A DNA stretch of 64,000 nucleotides from Ophiostoma sp. CBS 140.51 (Eukaryota > Ascomycota > Sordariomycetes > Ophiostomatales > Ophiostomataceae): contig JANSLP010000036.1 in assembly GCA_029298735.1 (NCBI GenBank), positions 1 to 64,000 on the forward strand. Reading direction: 5' to 3'. The notes below the pieces were generated by a model. It worked only from the letters and a program-made list of their open reading frames with translations, did not search any database and was not told the DNA's origin. Position 1 is the first letter of the stretch; each line of letters opens with the position of its first letter. This document shows positions 32,940 to 43,956 of this stretch, one piece after another. The translations under genes and the position numbers were made by a program.

Positions 32940-35534
32940 CTGCCAATATCTCATCTGCGCTCTTGTGCCTCATCTACACAATCACCACCAACCAGAACCA
33001 GATATCCAATACCTGTTTCGCAGCGACTCACAGCACCTGCGACCGGACTCTCTCCAACCCAAAGCCCAATCCATCTGTCTCCTCTCTGTACGACAGAAGC
33101 ACAGCTCCGACAATTCCTTGGTCTCACTCTAGGACTTCATATTCTCCCAACTAATTTCTACGAATTGCTGCTCTCTGTGCATTTTCCTCAACGGACTTGC
33201 TGCGGAACTCTTCCCTAGCTCACGCATCACATTCTCGCAGATATCCGAACGATCCTACGCAGTTCCCATATTTCGCTGTTCTCTCCCATTTTCACTTTCC
33301 TCATTTGCCTCATTTTGCATCTCGTCTTTTGATGACCCTATTCTTCTCAGTTTTCGCATATTTGTCCTCCTCTCAACTCTACTCACAACTCTCTTTGTCC
33401 AGTTTGCTGGTGCGCGTGCCCATTACGATCCCGCAGACACCGCACACTACCAGACTACCACCCAACTTTCCAAGTCTCTTACACACCCTCCTCCGACTTT
33501 CTCCATCCGGATTGACACGGCTTTTGCACTAGCTGGAGCAATCAAGAGGCAAACTTCGACAGACCCCGCATCTCTCCGCACGTATCAAAACCGTCGAATC
33601 GAACGAATAGAACAAAGGAAAGAAAGCAGGAAAACACAACCAAATAAAGCGATCTCCTTTTGCCTTTCTGTCTATCTGCATATTGGCCTAGCCGAGCCTT
33701 GTCTAGAAAGCTTTGAAGCCTTGTTGCCTTTGGTAAGTCATCCGCTTTTGTCTGCACTTTTTACTCTTTATCTTTGCTTGTTTTTGTCGTCATGCTTGTC
33801 GTCTCCAATTTACTACACCCTGCTCCCGGCCACGGACAGCTCCAACGTCGTGCAGCTCGACCAACCGCATGTCTCTGCCGGCCTTCTGCAATACCCACTT
33901 CATCGTTTAACAACCCCCAATGCCCACTCACACAGCGGCCTCACTTACACCGTCCATTCGGCTCCACTCTCTCATGCCTGGGTCTTAGCGGACCTCCCGC
34001 GAACGCCCAGTGACCAGCGTGCAGGGACGAACTTAAGGCACGAAATGGAGCGAGAAGAGAAAATAAAATGAAAAATAAAATAAAATAAAAACGGAAAAGA
34101 CGAACAGAAAAGAAAGAAAGAAAACAATATGGGACCCCTTCCCCTGCTCCACCTCCAACAACGGCAGCATCTCCACTCTGGGCCGGATTGACTTGTCGTC
34201 CGTACCTCGTCCGTTTCTCGTCTAGCACCGCTTCTCTCACACTCTCTCTCGCTGCCGTGGACGGCTGCCGTTGCACGCTTCGCAAACACACAGTTACCCA
34301 TTGGTTTACCGAAAATCCCTGTCGTTCCCGAAAATACCCCAAAACAGCCAAACAGGCGAACAGGCGAGGCCCAGCCCAGCCCAACCAACCAGACAGACAA
34401 GAAAACAACTCATTCAACATACAGCCCACTCAAACACCCAGTCCTTGCATTGAACTTATCCACTTACACGCTGCCAGCCTTCCTCACTTACCACCTTCCT
34501 TTCACTCTCACACATGCCTTTCAAATGCCTCCCTCCCAATACCCAATGCCTCACCTACTTCCGAGATAGGCCAAGCGGCCACTCAGCCTCCCCTCCCCAG
34601 TCGTCAGAGCGTCACAGAGAGTCGCGCCAAGCTAGCCGTCCACCAAGCGGGTCAATGAGTTGCAGCTACGAATAACGAGAAAACTTCGGCTCATCGCCGG
34701 CTACAAGATCCAACAACAACTTACCCCACGCATCTTTGCCACGGAGCAAATTGGTCAAGCACAACAGCGGGCAGGCAAGCAGGCAGGCAGGCAAACAAAC
34801 ACGGCTGGCATGAAACATCCCTCTTCCGTGTCCAAGATGGAGCAGTCTCCATTTCATTTTTCTCGTTTCCTCCTTTCCTGGGTATGGCGTCTTTTTCGTG
34901 ATGACATGGCTAGGCCATCTACACGTGCTTGGACCAATCACTGGCCACAAAGCATGTGAGCGGCTCTCTGTGTCTTAACAACACTGAGCAATGATGCCTT
35001 GTGAAAGTCACAGTAGCCACCAGGGGCTGTAAGAACCTTGATATCAGCGTCTTGCTCGTCCCGTAGCAGCTGCCGGGCACGGTGTATGGGCAAGCACCTG
35101 CTTGAGCATGCCTGATTTAATTATGGCTCTCGTTCTTGCTCCTGCTTGTGATTTATTTTCGTTTTTGCTTTTGCTTCTGATTTTTGTTTTTTCTCTTCTT
35201 CCTTCCTTTATTCCCTTCTTTCGTTCTTTCACTATCTCAACATCACCTTGGAACATCCTGAAGCATCTGATCATTCCATCACGTCAACAAACAAAAGGCC
35301 AGTCCTTGCTAACATATCCCTCCCAACTACAACAGTGCTTTTTTTCTTAACAGTCCTTTTTTTCTTGGATAAATCGACATTCTATATAGAATCTCCGTCA
35401 CCGGACTCCGTTCTTTTCCATTTCCCTGTCATTGAAAATCATAAAAGTGCCCATCGTCCCGGTCAGGCATTACTTATATTAAGGCACCGCCCACCCCCTT
35501 CCCATTCACCAAAAAAATCTCCCCTCCACCCAAT

Positions 35535-36718
35535 ATGAGCAGCAACACCATCAAGCAGGCAGCCGAAGCGGCCCGGTCTAAGTCATCCGAAGTCATGAAC
35601 ACTGCCAAGAGCGAGGCCGCTGTCGTGGCCACTGCCACCCACGACTTCCTCCACACGCCCTTTATGCGTGCCGCCCTGCCTTTCGTCAACGGTGGCCTCA
35701 GTGGCATGGTTGCCACCACTGTCATCCAGCCCGTCGACATGGTCAAGGTCCGCATCCAGCTTGCCGGTGAGGGTGTCGCTGGCGGCCCCAAGCCCACTCC
35801 GTTGTCCGTCACCCGCGAGATCCTGGCCAGCGGCAAGGCTCTCGACTTGTACACCGGTCTGTCCGCCGGTCTCCTCCGCCAAGCCGTCTACACCACTGCC
35901 CGTCTTGGCTGCTTCGACACCTTCATGGGCCGACTGACTACTCGCGCTCGTGAGCGTGGCCGTGCTGTTGGCTTTGGCGACCGTGCCACTGCTGGTCTTG
36001 CTGCCGGTGCCATCGCCGCCATGATCGGTAACCCGGCTGATCTTGCCCTCATCCGCATGCAGAGCGATGGTCTCAAGCCCATTGCTGAGCGCAAGAACTA
36101 CCGCTCTGTCATTGACGCTCTGGGCTCCATTGCCCGCTCCGAGGGTGTTGCCGCTCTCTGGTCTGGTGCCGCTCCCACCGTCGTCCGTGCCATGGCCCTC
36201 AACTTTGGTCAGCTTGCCTTCTTCAGTGAGGCCAAGGCCCAGCTCAAGGAGCGCACCACCATGTCGACACGCGCCCAGACCCTGAGCGCGAGCGCCATCG
36301 CCGGCTTCTTCGCCTCCTTCTTCTCCCTGCCGTTTGACTTCGTCAAGACCCGTCTGCAGAAGCAGCAGAAGGGCCCCAACGGCGAGCTGCCGTACAAGGG
36401 TATGGCCGACTGCTTTACTAAGGTGGCCCGCCAGGAAGGTATCCTGCGCTTCTACCGCGGATTCGGCACCTACTACGTGCGCATTGCACCACATGCGTAA
36501 GTACATTTCCTCCTTTTTGTTTTGTCTCTCTCCCAGCGTCGATTTTCTCAGCCTTGCTCCCCCACTCTTCTCTCCTCCAATCATTCCAGACTTGAAAACG
36601 TGGGGTGGTTTGTGGTGTTATACCAAAATTACCAAAAGTGTTTGAACAATGACGCTAATGACGCTGCAGTATGGTGACGTTGATTGTTGCCGACTACCTC
36701 GGTTGGCTCACCAGATAA
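35535..36718 (+). CDS. Mitochondrial 2-oxoglutarate/malate carrier, 2 exons, 336 aa
   Basis: Inner-mitochondrial-membrane antiporter of the SLC25 family, exchanging 2-oxoglutarate for malate. Exons 35535-36496 and 36670-36718 are joined by a 173-nt intron (GTAAGT donor, GCTGCAG acceptor), completing a final segment ending WLTR. The three carrier signatures are present: PVDMVKVRIQ, PADLALIRMQ and PFDFVKTRLQ. The segment LYTGLSAGLLRQAVYTTARLG matches the oxoglutarate carrier (SLC25A11) group rather than other carriers as far as I can judge. An N-terminal extension of about 45 residues is rich in A, K and S. The long open frame on the opposite strand is a codon-bias shadow. Substrate is inferred from family resemblance. 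Confidence 0.88.
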
Positions 36719-38002
36719 AAAAGTGAACGACCATCACTTTGAGCCAGCAACAACCGTGTTGTGTTGACCGCAATATTTCCAACTTGTCTTATTCTTTTCT
36801 ATGTACCGGTTTTATTTCCTTTTTGTCTTTCTATTCTCCTTGTCTTGTCCTGTTTGTCTCGTTGGTCGCAAACGCGTTTGAAAATGCTCTACTACATACC
36901 CCGGTTTTTTTAACAATGGTTTTTTTGAACCGACCTCGTCGACTGCCGTCTTTTTTATATATTGTAAGACGAACGACGTAACAAAAAAAAACTAACTATA
37001 TGAATAAATATATGACATCAAACAATTTCAAGAGTAGCCAAAGTGATCTGTAGTGACCGTCAACAGTGCTGTGGAGATGCATTGTGAGCGGGTCGACACT
37101 AAAACGAGTTATTGATGTGAGATTGAGAAACGATTTCTTTTGTAATGCTTTCTTTTACTTATTGAGGGATGTTTTTTTTAAGTTGTCAGTCTAGAATTGT
37201 TCTCTTTTATTCTCAATACTTTTGTGATTATCTTATGATGCACGTTATTTTTTTTTATTTTTTTTTAAATCAAATGGTTCGAATATAATCTTTGTTCCGA
37301 CTCATATTCTTTGGGATAATTATGTGCTTATTTGTTTTAAGGCTCACAAAATTTCGAGAACAGAAAACCCACAACTCTCTCATATCAATTTAGTCACGCA
37401 ATCACCACCGGGTTTCGTTGTACACAGTTCCTCATCGGATGGCCTTGAGGCTATCAATGCGCCGGGCCGGTCCAAGTCCACTCACGTGACCGTACTCTGG
37501 CGGCGCGCCAGCCCCTCCCCCCACTGCGGCAAGCACCACCAACAGCGCGCCTGGGCTCCGCAGGAGCAACGCACGCGCGTGTGGTTCATTCTTTCCTACA
37601 CTGCAATGGGAGCTGCACTAGCCCCTTTCCGTAATTGGCGCCCTGCACCCCCCCTTGCCTTGGCCTTGCGACGCCGATAGCGATTGAGCAACTTCCCCAT
37701 CCCCAAACCTCCAACCTCACTTTCGACTCAATCGCGTCGACGTCCAGCATTTGTTACGGATTGGCATTTTCCTAGCCACGCACACGATCCTACGCCTACC
37801 AACGGAGTATTCTTAACGACATTGACACGAAAACTACGGACGATGCGCTCGAAAGGCCGCGGCAGCCGACCTTGATTTCCTTCGTTCCCTCTTCCCCAAC
37901 AACAACCAATTTACGAAACCCTTCCACAGAAACACAAAACACGAACAATACACCTAGTACGACTACGTCTCCCGGGAATGTGATCCCGCGGCCCGACCGC
38001 AA
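36719..38002. other. Intergenic region, carrier 3' flank and PAN2 promoter
   Basis: The first 600 bp is AT-rich with poly-T and poly-A runs (36940-37330); the second half is GC-richer and C-rich, with a CGGAGTA copy at 37803. It should hold the carrier terminator and the PAN2 promoter. No gene recognised. Confidence 0.5.
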
Positions 38003-41000
38003 ATGGATCCCGAGTGGACAGAGGTTGCCTGCGTGCAGCTGAGCTCGTCAAGTGGCGGCCACGACGAACCTGCGGCCACGCCTGTGACGGCGCTGGCTTT
38101 TGACACGACCCAGGAGCTTATGTGGACGGGCAACAACGAGGGCCGTGTGGCGTCTTTTTACGGCTCCGATGTCCAGAGCTATGTGTCGTACATGATACAG
38201 CCGGCCGCCGACGGCGAGGTTCGGCAGATCCTTCTCAACGACACAGGAGTTCTCTCGCTAGGGCCACGCGGCTTGCACATGGCTCTGCGCCGCGGCCTGC
38301 CACTATGGAACAGCCGGCACGAGGCCATGACCGACTTGTGCTGCATGAGCTTCACGTCGTCGTCCAGCTCTGAGGTGCTCGTCGCCGGCCGCCAACACAC
38401 CATGCTTGTTGTGGACCTTAAGGAGGGCGAGGTGGTCCGGCAGATTGAGTGCTCGGAGCACTACACCCTCATGAAACGCAACAGCCGCTTCATTTGTGCG
38501 GCCACCGTCCATGGCAGCGTCGACATCATTGACCCGAACACATTCTCCGTGATTAAGAGCTGGACGGCACATTCGGCGTTCATCCACGACATGGACGTGC
38601 AGGCGGATTTCCTGGTCACGTGTGGAGCGACCTTGAAGCAGCAGGGCTCCGTCATGTTCGACCCATACGTCAACCTCTTTGACCTCAAGCAGATGACCTC
38701 CATGGCGCCTATCCCCTTCCCTCCCTGTGCTGCCTTTGTACGCATGCACCCACGCATGGTCACGACGGCCATAGTAGCGTCGACGTCGGGGCAGATCCAT
38801 ATTATCGACCTCATGAGCCCCAACACTAGCAATGTGAAACAAGCCAATATTGCGTCCTACTTGGCGCGCATAGAGATCTCGCCGACGGGCGAGGCCCTTG
38901 TGCTGGCAGACAGCGACTGTTATATGCATCTCTGGGGCTCGCCGGCACGCATCCAGTTTACAGAGTACCCGACGATGATTGAGACCGAGACGGTCGAGCC
39001 TCCGCACAAGGAGACGGAGTGGGAGGAGTGGTCCGACGAGGAGAACGACGACACCCTGCCGTTCAACATTGTCGGCGTGCCCTACTACCGCGACGTGCTG
39101 CTATCGGCCTTTCCCAGCCTTGTGTCCGACGTCGGTGCACCGCCCCCACGCTACGACCACAGCATGCTGGAGGCAATGACGCCCTTTGAACATGGCTGGT
39201 ATGCACCCAATACATCGGGCACACTGCCGAACCAGGTCGAGGACACGCGCAAGGATGAGAACAAGAACACACAGACGATCCAGGCGCCCAAGTTTTTGAG
39301 CGAGCGGTCGCGTGACGGTGGCAGCGGGAGCGCCGCCCAGCAGCAGTTTGCCAGCAATGTGGATGAGATGGGTGCGGCATTGGCGTCGTCGGAGCTGGCC
39401 AGTCTCGGCCCCGACGCGCCTGGTATGTACCGGACGGTTGAGATCAAATTTAGCAAGTTTGGTGTCGACGACTTTGATTTTGGCTACTACAACCGCTCGC
39501 GGTATGCCGGTCTGGAGAACCATTTCGCCAACTCGTACGCCAACGCGCTGCTCCAGCTGCTGCGCTTCACGCCCACGATCCGCAACCTGGCCCTGCAGCA
39601 CGCTGCCGGCGCTTGTCTTGAGGACCAGTGTCTGCTGTGCGAGCTCGGTTACCTTTGTGACATGCTCCAAAAGGCCGAGGGTGCCACATGCCAGGCGACC
39701 AACATGCTCAAGACGCTCAGCAGCCTACCGCAGGCGCACCAGCTTCGGCTCATTGAGGAAGAGAACCCTAACACGCCCATCACCGAGATGCTGCAGAACC
39801 TGACGCGGTTCCTGTTGACGCAAATTGCCGGCGATTTTAGCCGCATGCTGCCCGATTCTACAGCCATGGAGGATGCGCTCGCCACCTCCGGCGTCACCTA
39901 TATGCGGTGCATCGCGTGCAAAAGCGAGACGAAGCGTCCTGTGTCGACGTACGTCAACAACCTCAAGTACCCGGCGCCGCAGCGCGCGACGAGCCGCGGG
40001 CACAAGAATGCCAAGACGACATTCTCGCAGGTTCTCAAAATGAGCGTCGAGCAGGACTCGACAACTAAGGGCTGGTGCGAGGTCTGCAAGCGATACCAAA
40101 CGCTGCAAAACCGCAAGACCATTACCAGCGTGCCGTCTGTGCTGACCCTCAACGCGAGCGGGCCTCAGAATCTTAACTACCCTGAGCTGCGGCGGTTGTG
40201 GGGCACACCGGGATGGCTGCCCGACGAGATTGGCATTATCGTCAACGAACACGGCCAGTTCTTCTGCTTCGAGGGCGAGGATCTCAAGCTGCATCTCCAG
40301 CGCGGTATCCACGACGTCAAGGTGTACTCGCTGATCGGTATGGCGGTGAGCGTCGACAATGGTGGTCAGCCGGCCAAGTCGCACCTGGTGTCCTTGGTCA
40401 ATGTCAGCCACTCGGAGCCTACGGCGCCCGAGCAGCCGCAGTGGCACCTCTTCAACGACTTTTTGGTCCACCAGACGTCACCTGGCGAGGCGCTATCGTT
40501 CAACACCAACTGGAAGACGCCATCAGTGGTACTGTTCCAGCTCAAGAGCGACAACAACAAGATCGACATGGAGTGGAAGAGCCGCATCGACACATCGGTT
40601 CTCTACATTGACAACGACACACCGCCGCTGCCCGGAATCGAGCCCACATACCGTCCACTGTCTCCCGCCAAGGAGCGGCCTGGGCCCGACACGATCGTGG
40701 CACTGGACACGGAGTTTGTTGCGCTCAAGCAACCCGAAATCGAGATGAACTCGGAGGGCGAAATGGAGACTATCCGTCCCATGACGCATGCCCTCGCGCG
40801 CGTCTCGGTTGTGCGCGGCCAAGGCATGGACGAGGGCCTGCCGTTCATCGACGATTACATTATCATCAAAGAGCCCGTCGTCGACTACCTTACTCTGTAC
40901 TCGGGCATCACGGCCAACGACTTGGACCCGCGCAAGTCGACACACACGCTCGTGCCGCTCAAGCGCGCGTTCAAGAAGCTGTGGGTGCTGCTCAACTTGG

Positions 41001-41860
41001 GCTGCAAATTTCTGGGCCACGGTCTCAAGCAGGATTTCCGCGTCATCAACATCCAGGTGCCTAAGGCGCAAATCATCGACACGATTGACTTGTTTTTCCT
41101 CAAGACCCGCCTGCGCAAGCTGTCTCTCGCCTTTTTGGCCTGGTGTGTCCTCAAAGAGAACATTCAGCTCGAGACGCACGACTCCATCGAGGACGCGCGT
41201 ACTGCTCTCAAGCTGTACCGCAAGTTTTTGGAATACGACGATGCCGGTATTCTCGAAACGCAGCTCCAGGAGATTTACCGCGAGGGCCGCGATACCAACT
41301 TCAAGCCGCCCAAGCGCAACGGCGACGATGCCGAGCTGCGGCGTGGTACCGACACACCACCCGTTGGAGCGCCTGCGCCTGGTTCGGCAATTAGCCCGCT
41401 GTTAGCACGCAGCCAACCAGCGCCGCCGAGCATCACGGTGGCTGCTGTGGCTGTGGCTAATGCCGCCAAGGAGAACAACAGCATCCGACCGGCTCCTACG
41501 AGCACACCCAGTGCTCCGAGTGCTCCTACTCCTGCTGCACCGATTGTGGCTCCGGCTGTGCCACCGACCAGCGCATCTTCTACTACAACAAACAACACAG
41601 CCACTACCCCTCCTCACAACAACACACCTACCAACAATACCCACAGCGGCGGCAGACACACCAACAACCGGAATGCCCACGGCCCCATGTCTGGTGGTCG
41701 CGGCCACGGTGCCAATGGCGGCAGTGGCCGTTACCATTCGCCCAACTCGTATCGGAATAACCAGAGCGGACAGCACCACTCCAACTCTGGTCACGACGGT
41801 AGTACCAGTGGCAACAGTGGTGGGCACAACCTGCCATATCGCCAGTACCGGCGGAACTAG
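38003..41860 (+). CDS. PAN2: PAN2, catalytic subunit of the PAN2-PAN3 deadenylase, 1285 aa
   Basis: Poly(A)-specific 3' exoribonuclease subunit that shortens mRNA tails in the cytoplasm together with PAN3. Domain order is as in the family: WD40-like N-terminal part (about 1-340), linker, an inactive ubiquitin-hydrolase-like domain (about 500-860) and a DEDD exonuclease (about 895-1085). The hydrolase-like domain reads ENHFANSYANALLQ where active enzymes have the catalytic Cys, so it is a pseudo-peptidase. Exonuclease residues visible are D902 and E904 in LDTEFV, D1011 in KQDFRV, and H1059 and D1064 in HDSIEDAR. After residue 1100 comes a low-complexity tail of about 170 residues rich in P, A, T, N, G and H, probably disordered. 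No introns. Identification is secure. Confidence 0.95.
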   Translation: MDPEWTEVACVQLSSSSGGHDEPAATPVTALAFDTTQELMWTGNNEGRVASFYGSDVQSYVSYMIQPAADGEVRQILLNDTGVLSLGPRGLHMALRRGLPLWNSRHEAMTDLCCMSFTSSSSSEVLVAGRQHTMLVVDLKEGEVVRQIECSEHYTLMKRNSRFICAATVHGSVDIIDPNTFSVIKSWTAHSAFIHDMDVQADFLVTCGATLKQQGSVMFDPYVNLFDLKQMTSMAPIPFPPCAAFVRMHPRMVTTAIVASTSGQIHIIDLMSPNTSNVKQANIASYLARIEISPTGEALVLADSDCYMHLWGSPARIQFTEYPTMIETETVEPPHKETEWEEWSDEENDDTLPFNIVGVPYYRDVLLSAFPSLVSDVGAPPPRYDHSMLEAMTPFEHGWYAPNTSGTLPNQVEDTRKDENKNTQTIQAPKFLSERSRDGGSGSAAQQQFASNVDEMGAALASSELASLGPDAPGMYRTVEIKFSKFGVDDFDFGYYNRSRYAGLENHFANSYANALLQLLRFTPTIRNLALQHAAGACLEDQCLLCELGYLCDMLQKAEGATCQATNMLKTLSSLPQAHQLRLIEEENPNTPITEMLQNLTRFLLTQIAGDFSRMLPDSTAMEDALATSGVTYMRCIACKSETKRPVSTYVNNLKYPAPQRATSRGHKNAKTTFSQVLKMSVEQDSTTKGWCEVCKRYQTLQNRKTITSVPSVLTLNASGPQNLNYPELRRLWGTPGWLPDEIGIIVNEHGQFFCFEGEDLKLHLQRGIHDVKVYSLIGMAVSVDNGGQPAKSHLVSLVNVSHSEPTAPEQPQWHLFNDFLVHQTSPGEALSFNTNWKTPSVVLFQLKSDNNKIDMEWKSRIDTSVLYIDNDTPPLPGIEPTYRPLSPAKERPGPDTIVALDTEFVALKQPEIEMNSEGEMETIRPMTHALARVSVVRGQGMDEGLPFIDDYIIIKEPVVDYLTLYSGITANDLDPRKSTHTLVPLKRAFKKLWVLLNLGCKFLGHGLKQDFRVINIQVPKAQIIDTIDLFFLKTRLRKLSLAFLAWCVLKENIQLETHDSIEDARTALKLYRKFLEYDDAGILETQLQEIYREGRDTNFKPPKRNGDDAELRRGTDTPPVGAPAPGSAISPLLARSQPAPPSITVAAVAVANAAKENNSIRPAPTSTPSAPSAPTPAAPIVAPAVPPTSASSTTTNNTATTPPHNNTPTNNTHSGGRHTNNRNAHGPMSGGRGHGANGGSGRYHSPNSYRNNQSGQHHSNSGHDGSTSGNSGGHNLPYRQYRRN

Positions 41861-42541
41861 CATGTTCGCAAAAGTCGAGCATCTTGAAATACTTTGCCAT
41901 ACATACTGATGTGACACAAATTTTGTGGCACTTGGCCGCTCTACATTTTGATCTTTTTGCACGTACTGTTTTCATGGTGCAGACCATACCCCCTTTGTTT
42001 ATTGCCCGCCCTTCTTTTGCTTTCTTGAGTATTTTTACTGTTCCGGGTGTCTGGAGGAAGTTGAATGAAAGATCTATGAAATTCACTATTAATTTTCATA
42101 GTATTTATATAAATTCCCTTGAGCTGAGTTTTAGTTAAAAGAATTACATACAAAAATAAGAAAATAATATAAAATTGCTTGATACACTACTTTTCATGTA
42201 ATGAAAACTGCATGTACCATACTTTGAGAAATCATGGCTGTGATGTGATGGCATGTGAACGTCTTTGATTGAACATGTTCCGATGTAATTTGGTAGCACG
42301 TTGTGAAGCACTGTATGCGCTGAAGGTTAGCACACTGTTGTCTGTTGGGCTGGGCATTTTGGCGGTGTTAGTCTAGCACCCCCACGAGGTTCTTGGGCGG
42401 TGAACATTTTTGCAGTAAATTCTGCCGCCAAAACAAAATGCAATTAAGATTCAGCCTTGCACTTTCATCTCGACCTCTCTCATCTTCAACCACTCCATTC
42501 ACGACAGCCCATGTCTCGCGCATAAGACGACTTTACACAAA
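41861..42541. other. Intergenic region
   Basis: AT-rich 3' flank of PAN2 (42080-42300) followed by the promoter of the Rpr2-domain gene. No gene recognised. Confidence 0.5.
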
Positions 42542-43312
42542 ATGGCTGCTGCTATATCTACGCAACTGAGATTTCTCACGGACGCGGCACATTTGCTGCG
42601 ACAGTCCGCGCCTGAAATATCAGCTCATTTGATGCGCCGGAGAATTGATATCGCATTGAACGCACAAGCACAGGCAGCCGCGACGGCTGCATCGACTGGC
42701 TCGACCGGCCCCTTATCGTCCTCCACATCGGCACCGATTGCGGCGCTTCCGCAGAACGACATCCAGAGACAGCATGTCTGCACAAGCTGCGGCCTTATCC
42801 TGATTCCCGGCAGCGACGGCACGACTTTGACGATTCAGTCTGGGCTGCCTTCACAGAAAAAGGAGAAAAAGAAGCTCGATCGGAAACGGAAACGGGACGA
42901 CAAGACAGAGACGACCTCAGTCGAGCCGGATAAGAAACCGCGTGTTCAAACACCTCATGCCGGCATCACGAAAGTCTACAAATGCGGCTTTTGCAGCAAG
43001 GAGACGAGAATATCTCTACCCGCGCCACTGCCACTCTCGAAGCACAGAAACAAGAAAGCTATGCCTACAGCTCTGCCCAAGATCGAAGAGACCAAGCCGA
43101 CACCCGCTGCTGCTCAAAATTTGGTGACATCTTCAAAACCACAAACGCCCTCATCTACAGCTCCTCCACCAAAAGCTGCATCCAACGCCAACAGCAAAAA
43201 GCGAGCTAAGAACAGAAAGGCTGGTCTATTGGCCCTGCTTGACAAGAGCCGTGGGTCAGATAGCGGCAGCCTCAACCTGAACCTCAGTTTTGACGATTTC
43301 CGCAAGAAGTGA
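42542..43312 (+). CDS. RNase P/MRP protein subunit, Rpr2/Rpp21/Snm1 type, 256 aa
   Basis: Likely zinc-binding protein subunit of RNase P or RNase MRP, nuclear ribonucleoproteins that process pre-tRNA and pre-rRNA. A helical N-terminus with LRFLTDAAHLL and HLMRRRIDIAL precedes the first CxxC (C80, C83) in the context CTSCGLILIPG, typical of the Rpr2 fold. The second CxxC is at C148 and C151 (YKCGFCSKE). Between them is a basic insert (KKEKKKLDRKRKR). The C-terminal 100 residues are low-complexity, rich in K, P, S and T. Length and a long basic tail resemble yeast Snm1 (MRP-specific) more than Rpr2, but the choice is not certain. No introns. Confidence 0.75.
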   Translation: MAAAISTQLRFLTDAAHLLRQSAPEISAHLMRRRIDIALNAQAQAAATAASTGSTGPLSSSTSAPIAALPQNDIQRQHVCTSCGLILIPGSDGTTLTIQSGLPSQKKEKKKLDRKRKRDDKTETTSVEPDKKPRVQTPHAGITKVYKCGFCSKETRISLPAPLPLSKHRNKKAMPTALPKIEETKPTPAAAQNLVTSSKPQTPSSTAPPPKAASNANSKKRAKNRKAGLLALLDKSRGSDSGSLNLNLSFDDFRKK

Positions 43313-43956
43313 GGAACTGTCATTTTCAGACTTCACGAACCTTGAATTTGACAGCCTCGCGCCTATTGCGGTAGTTGCCGCCTACGCCTCAAAGCTGTCC
43401 GTCACACTGTGGCTTGCCTGTTAAGCCACAGCGGCTTTAGCGGTCGCATTAGGCCTGTCCTGGCCGCTTCTAGGGATGCAGCTCGTTCCTTCTGCAAACG
43501 CGCCTACTGGCTCTCCCTGGCGCCTGCCAGTGGCGGCCAATACGGCCTAGAAGCTTCCAGATGAGTCCTTGTTGCAGCTTTTTACAGCTTTTGCAGCTTT
43601 TGCGCCGCAGTAACACGACCCGCAGCGCGTCATTGCAGCTTATAAACCGCCCCGCCGTTGCGCTCACTGGGCAAGGATTTTCTTGCGATTTTCCTGCGCC
43701 TTATCAACTAACAACAACCCCTCCTAAAAAGTTTGCGATAAGGCCTAAAAAAAGTTGTGGAACGCAAACAACGGCAAACACAAACGATCGCTCCATCCCA
43801 AACGACTCTCACTGTGATAACCAGTGAACAAAAAGAATAAAAAAGGAAGGGACAACTCGGACAAACAAACTTTCAGATCCAACAACTCATCAATCTGTTT
43901 TCTCGTCCAATATCACCAACCACACAACAACAACCCACTTCCTCACACAACACGTC
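43313..43956. other. Intergenic region before ZPR1
   Basis: 644 bp, promoter and leader of ZPR1. The leader from about 43700 is rich in A and C. The segment 43570-43605 has repeated TTTGCAGCTTTTGCAG-like words. No gene recognised. Confidence 0.5.

Larger units (their letters stand above)
29199..35534. other. 6.3-kb gene-free region with strand skew flip
   Basis: No convincing protein gene. From about 30.6 to 32.2 kb the plus strand is purine-rich; from about 32.5 to 33.5 kb it is strongly pyrimidine-rich, with a CCTCTTTT repeat at 32908-32939. Elsewhere in this window such pyrimidine runs mark the sense strand of gene leaders, so two divergent non-coding transcripts or a very long leader of the carrier gene at 35535 are possible. 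Other simple repeats: GGGA at 32092-32110 and an A/T-rich (AAATA)n-like run at 34061-34091. Confidence 0.5.

Noticed and set aside
35583..36584. 333-codon frame antisense to the mitochondrial carrier
   Set aside because: The sense frame has all three carrier signatures; the antisense frame has no motif and is low-complexity G/A/E/D.
37010..37330. AT-rich patch as a possible RIP-mutated repeat
   Set aside because: It is short, consists mainly of homopolymer runs, and no transposon-like coding remnant is visible.
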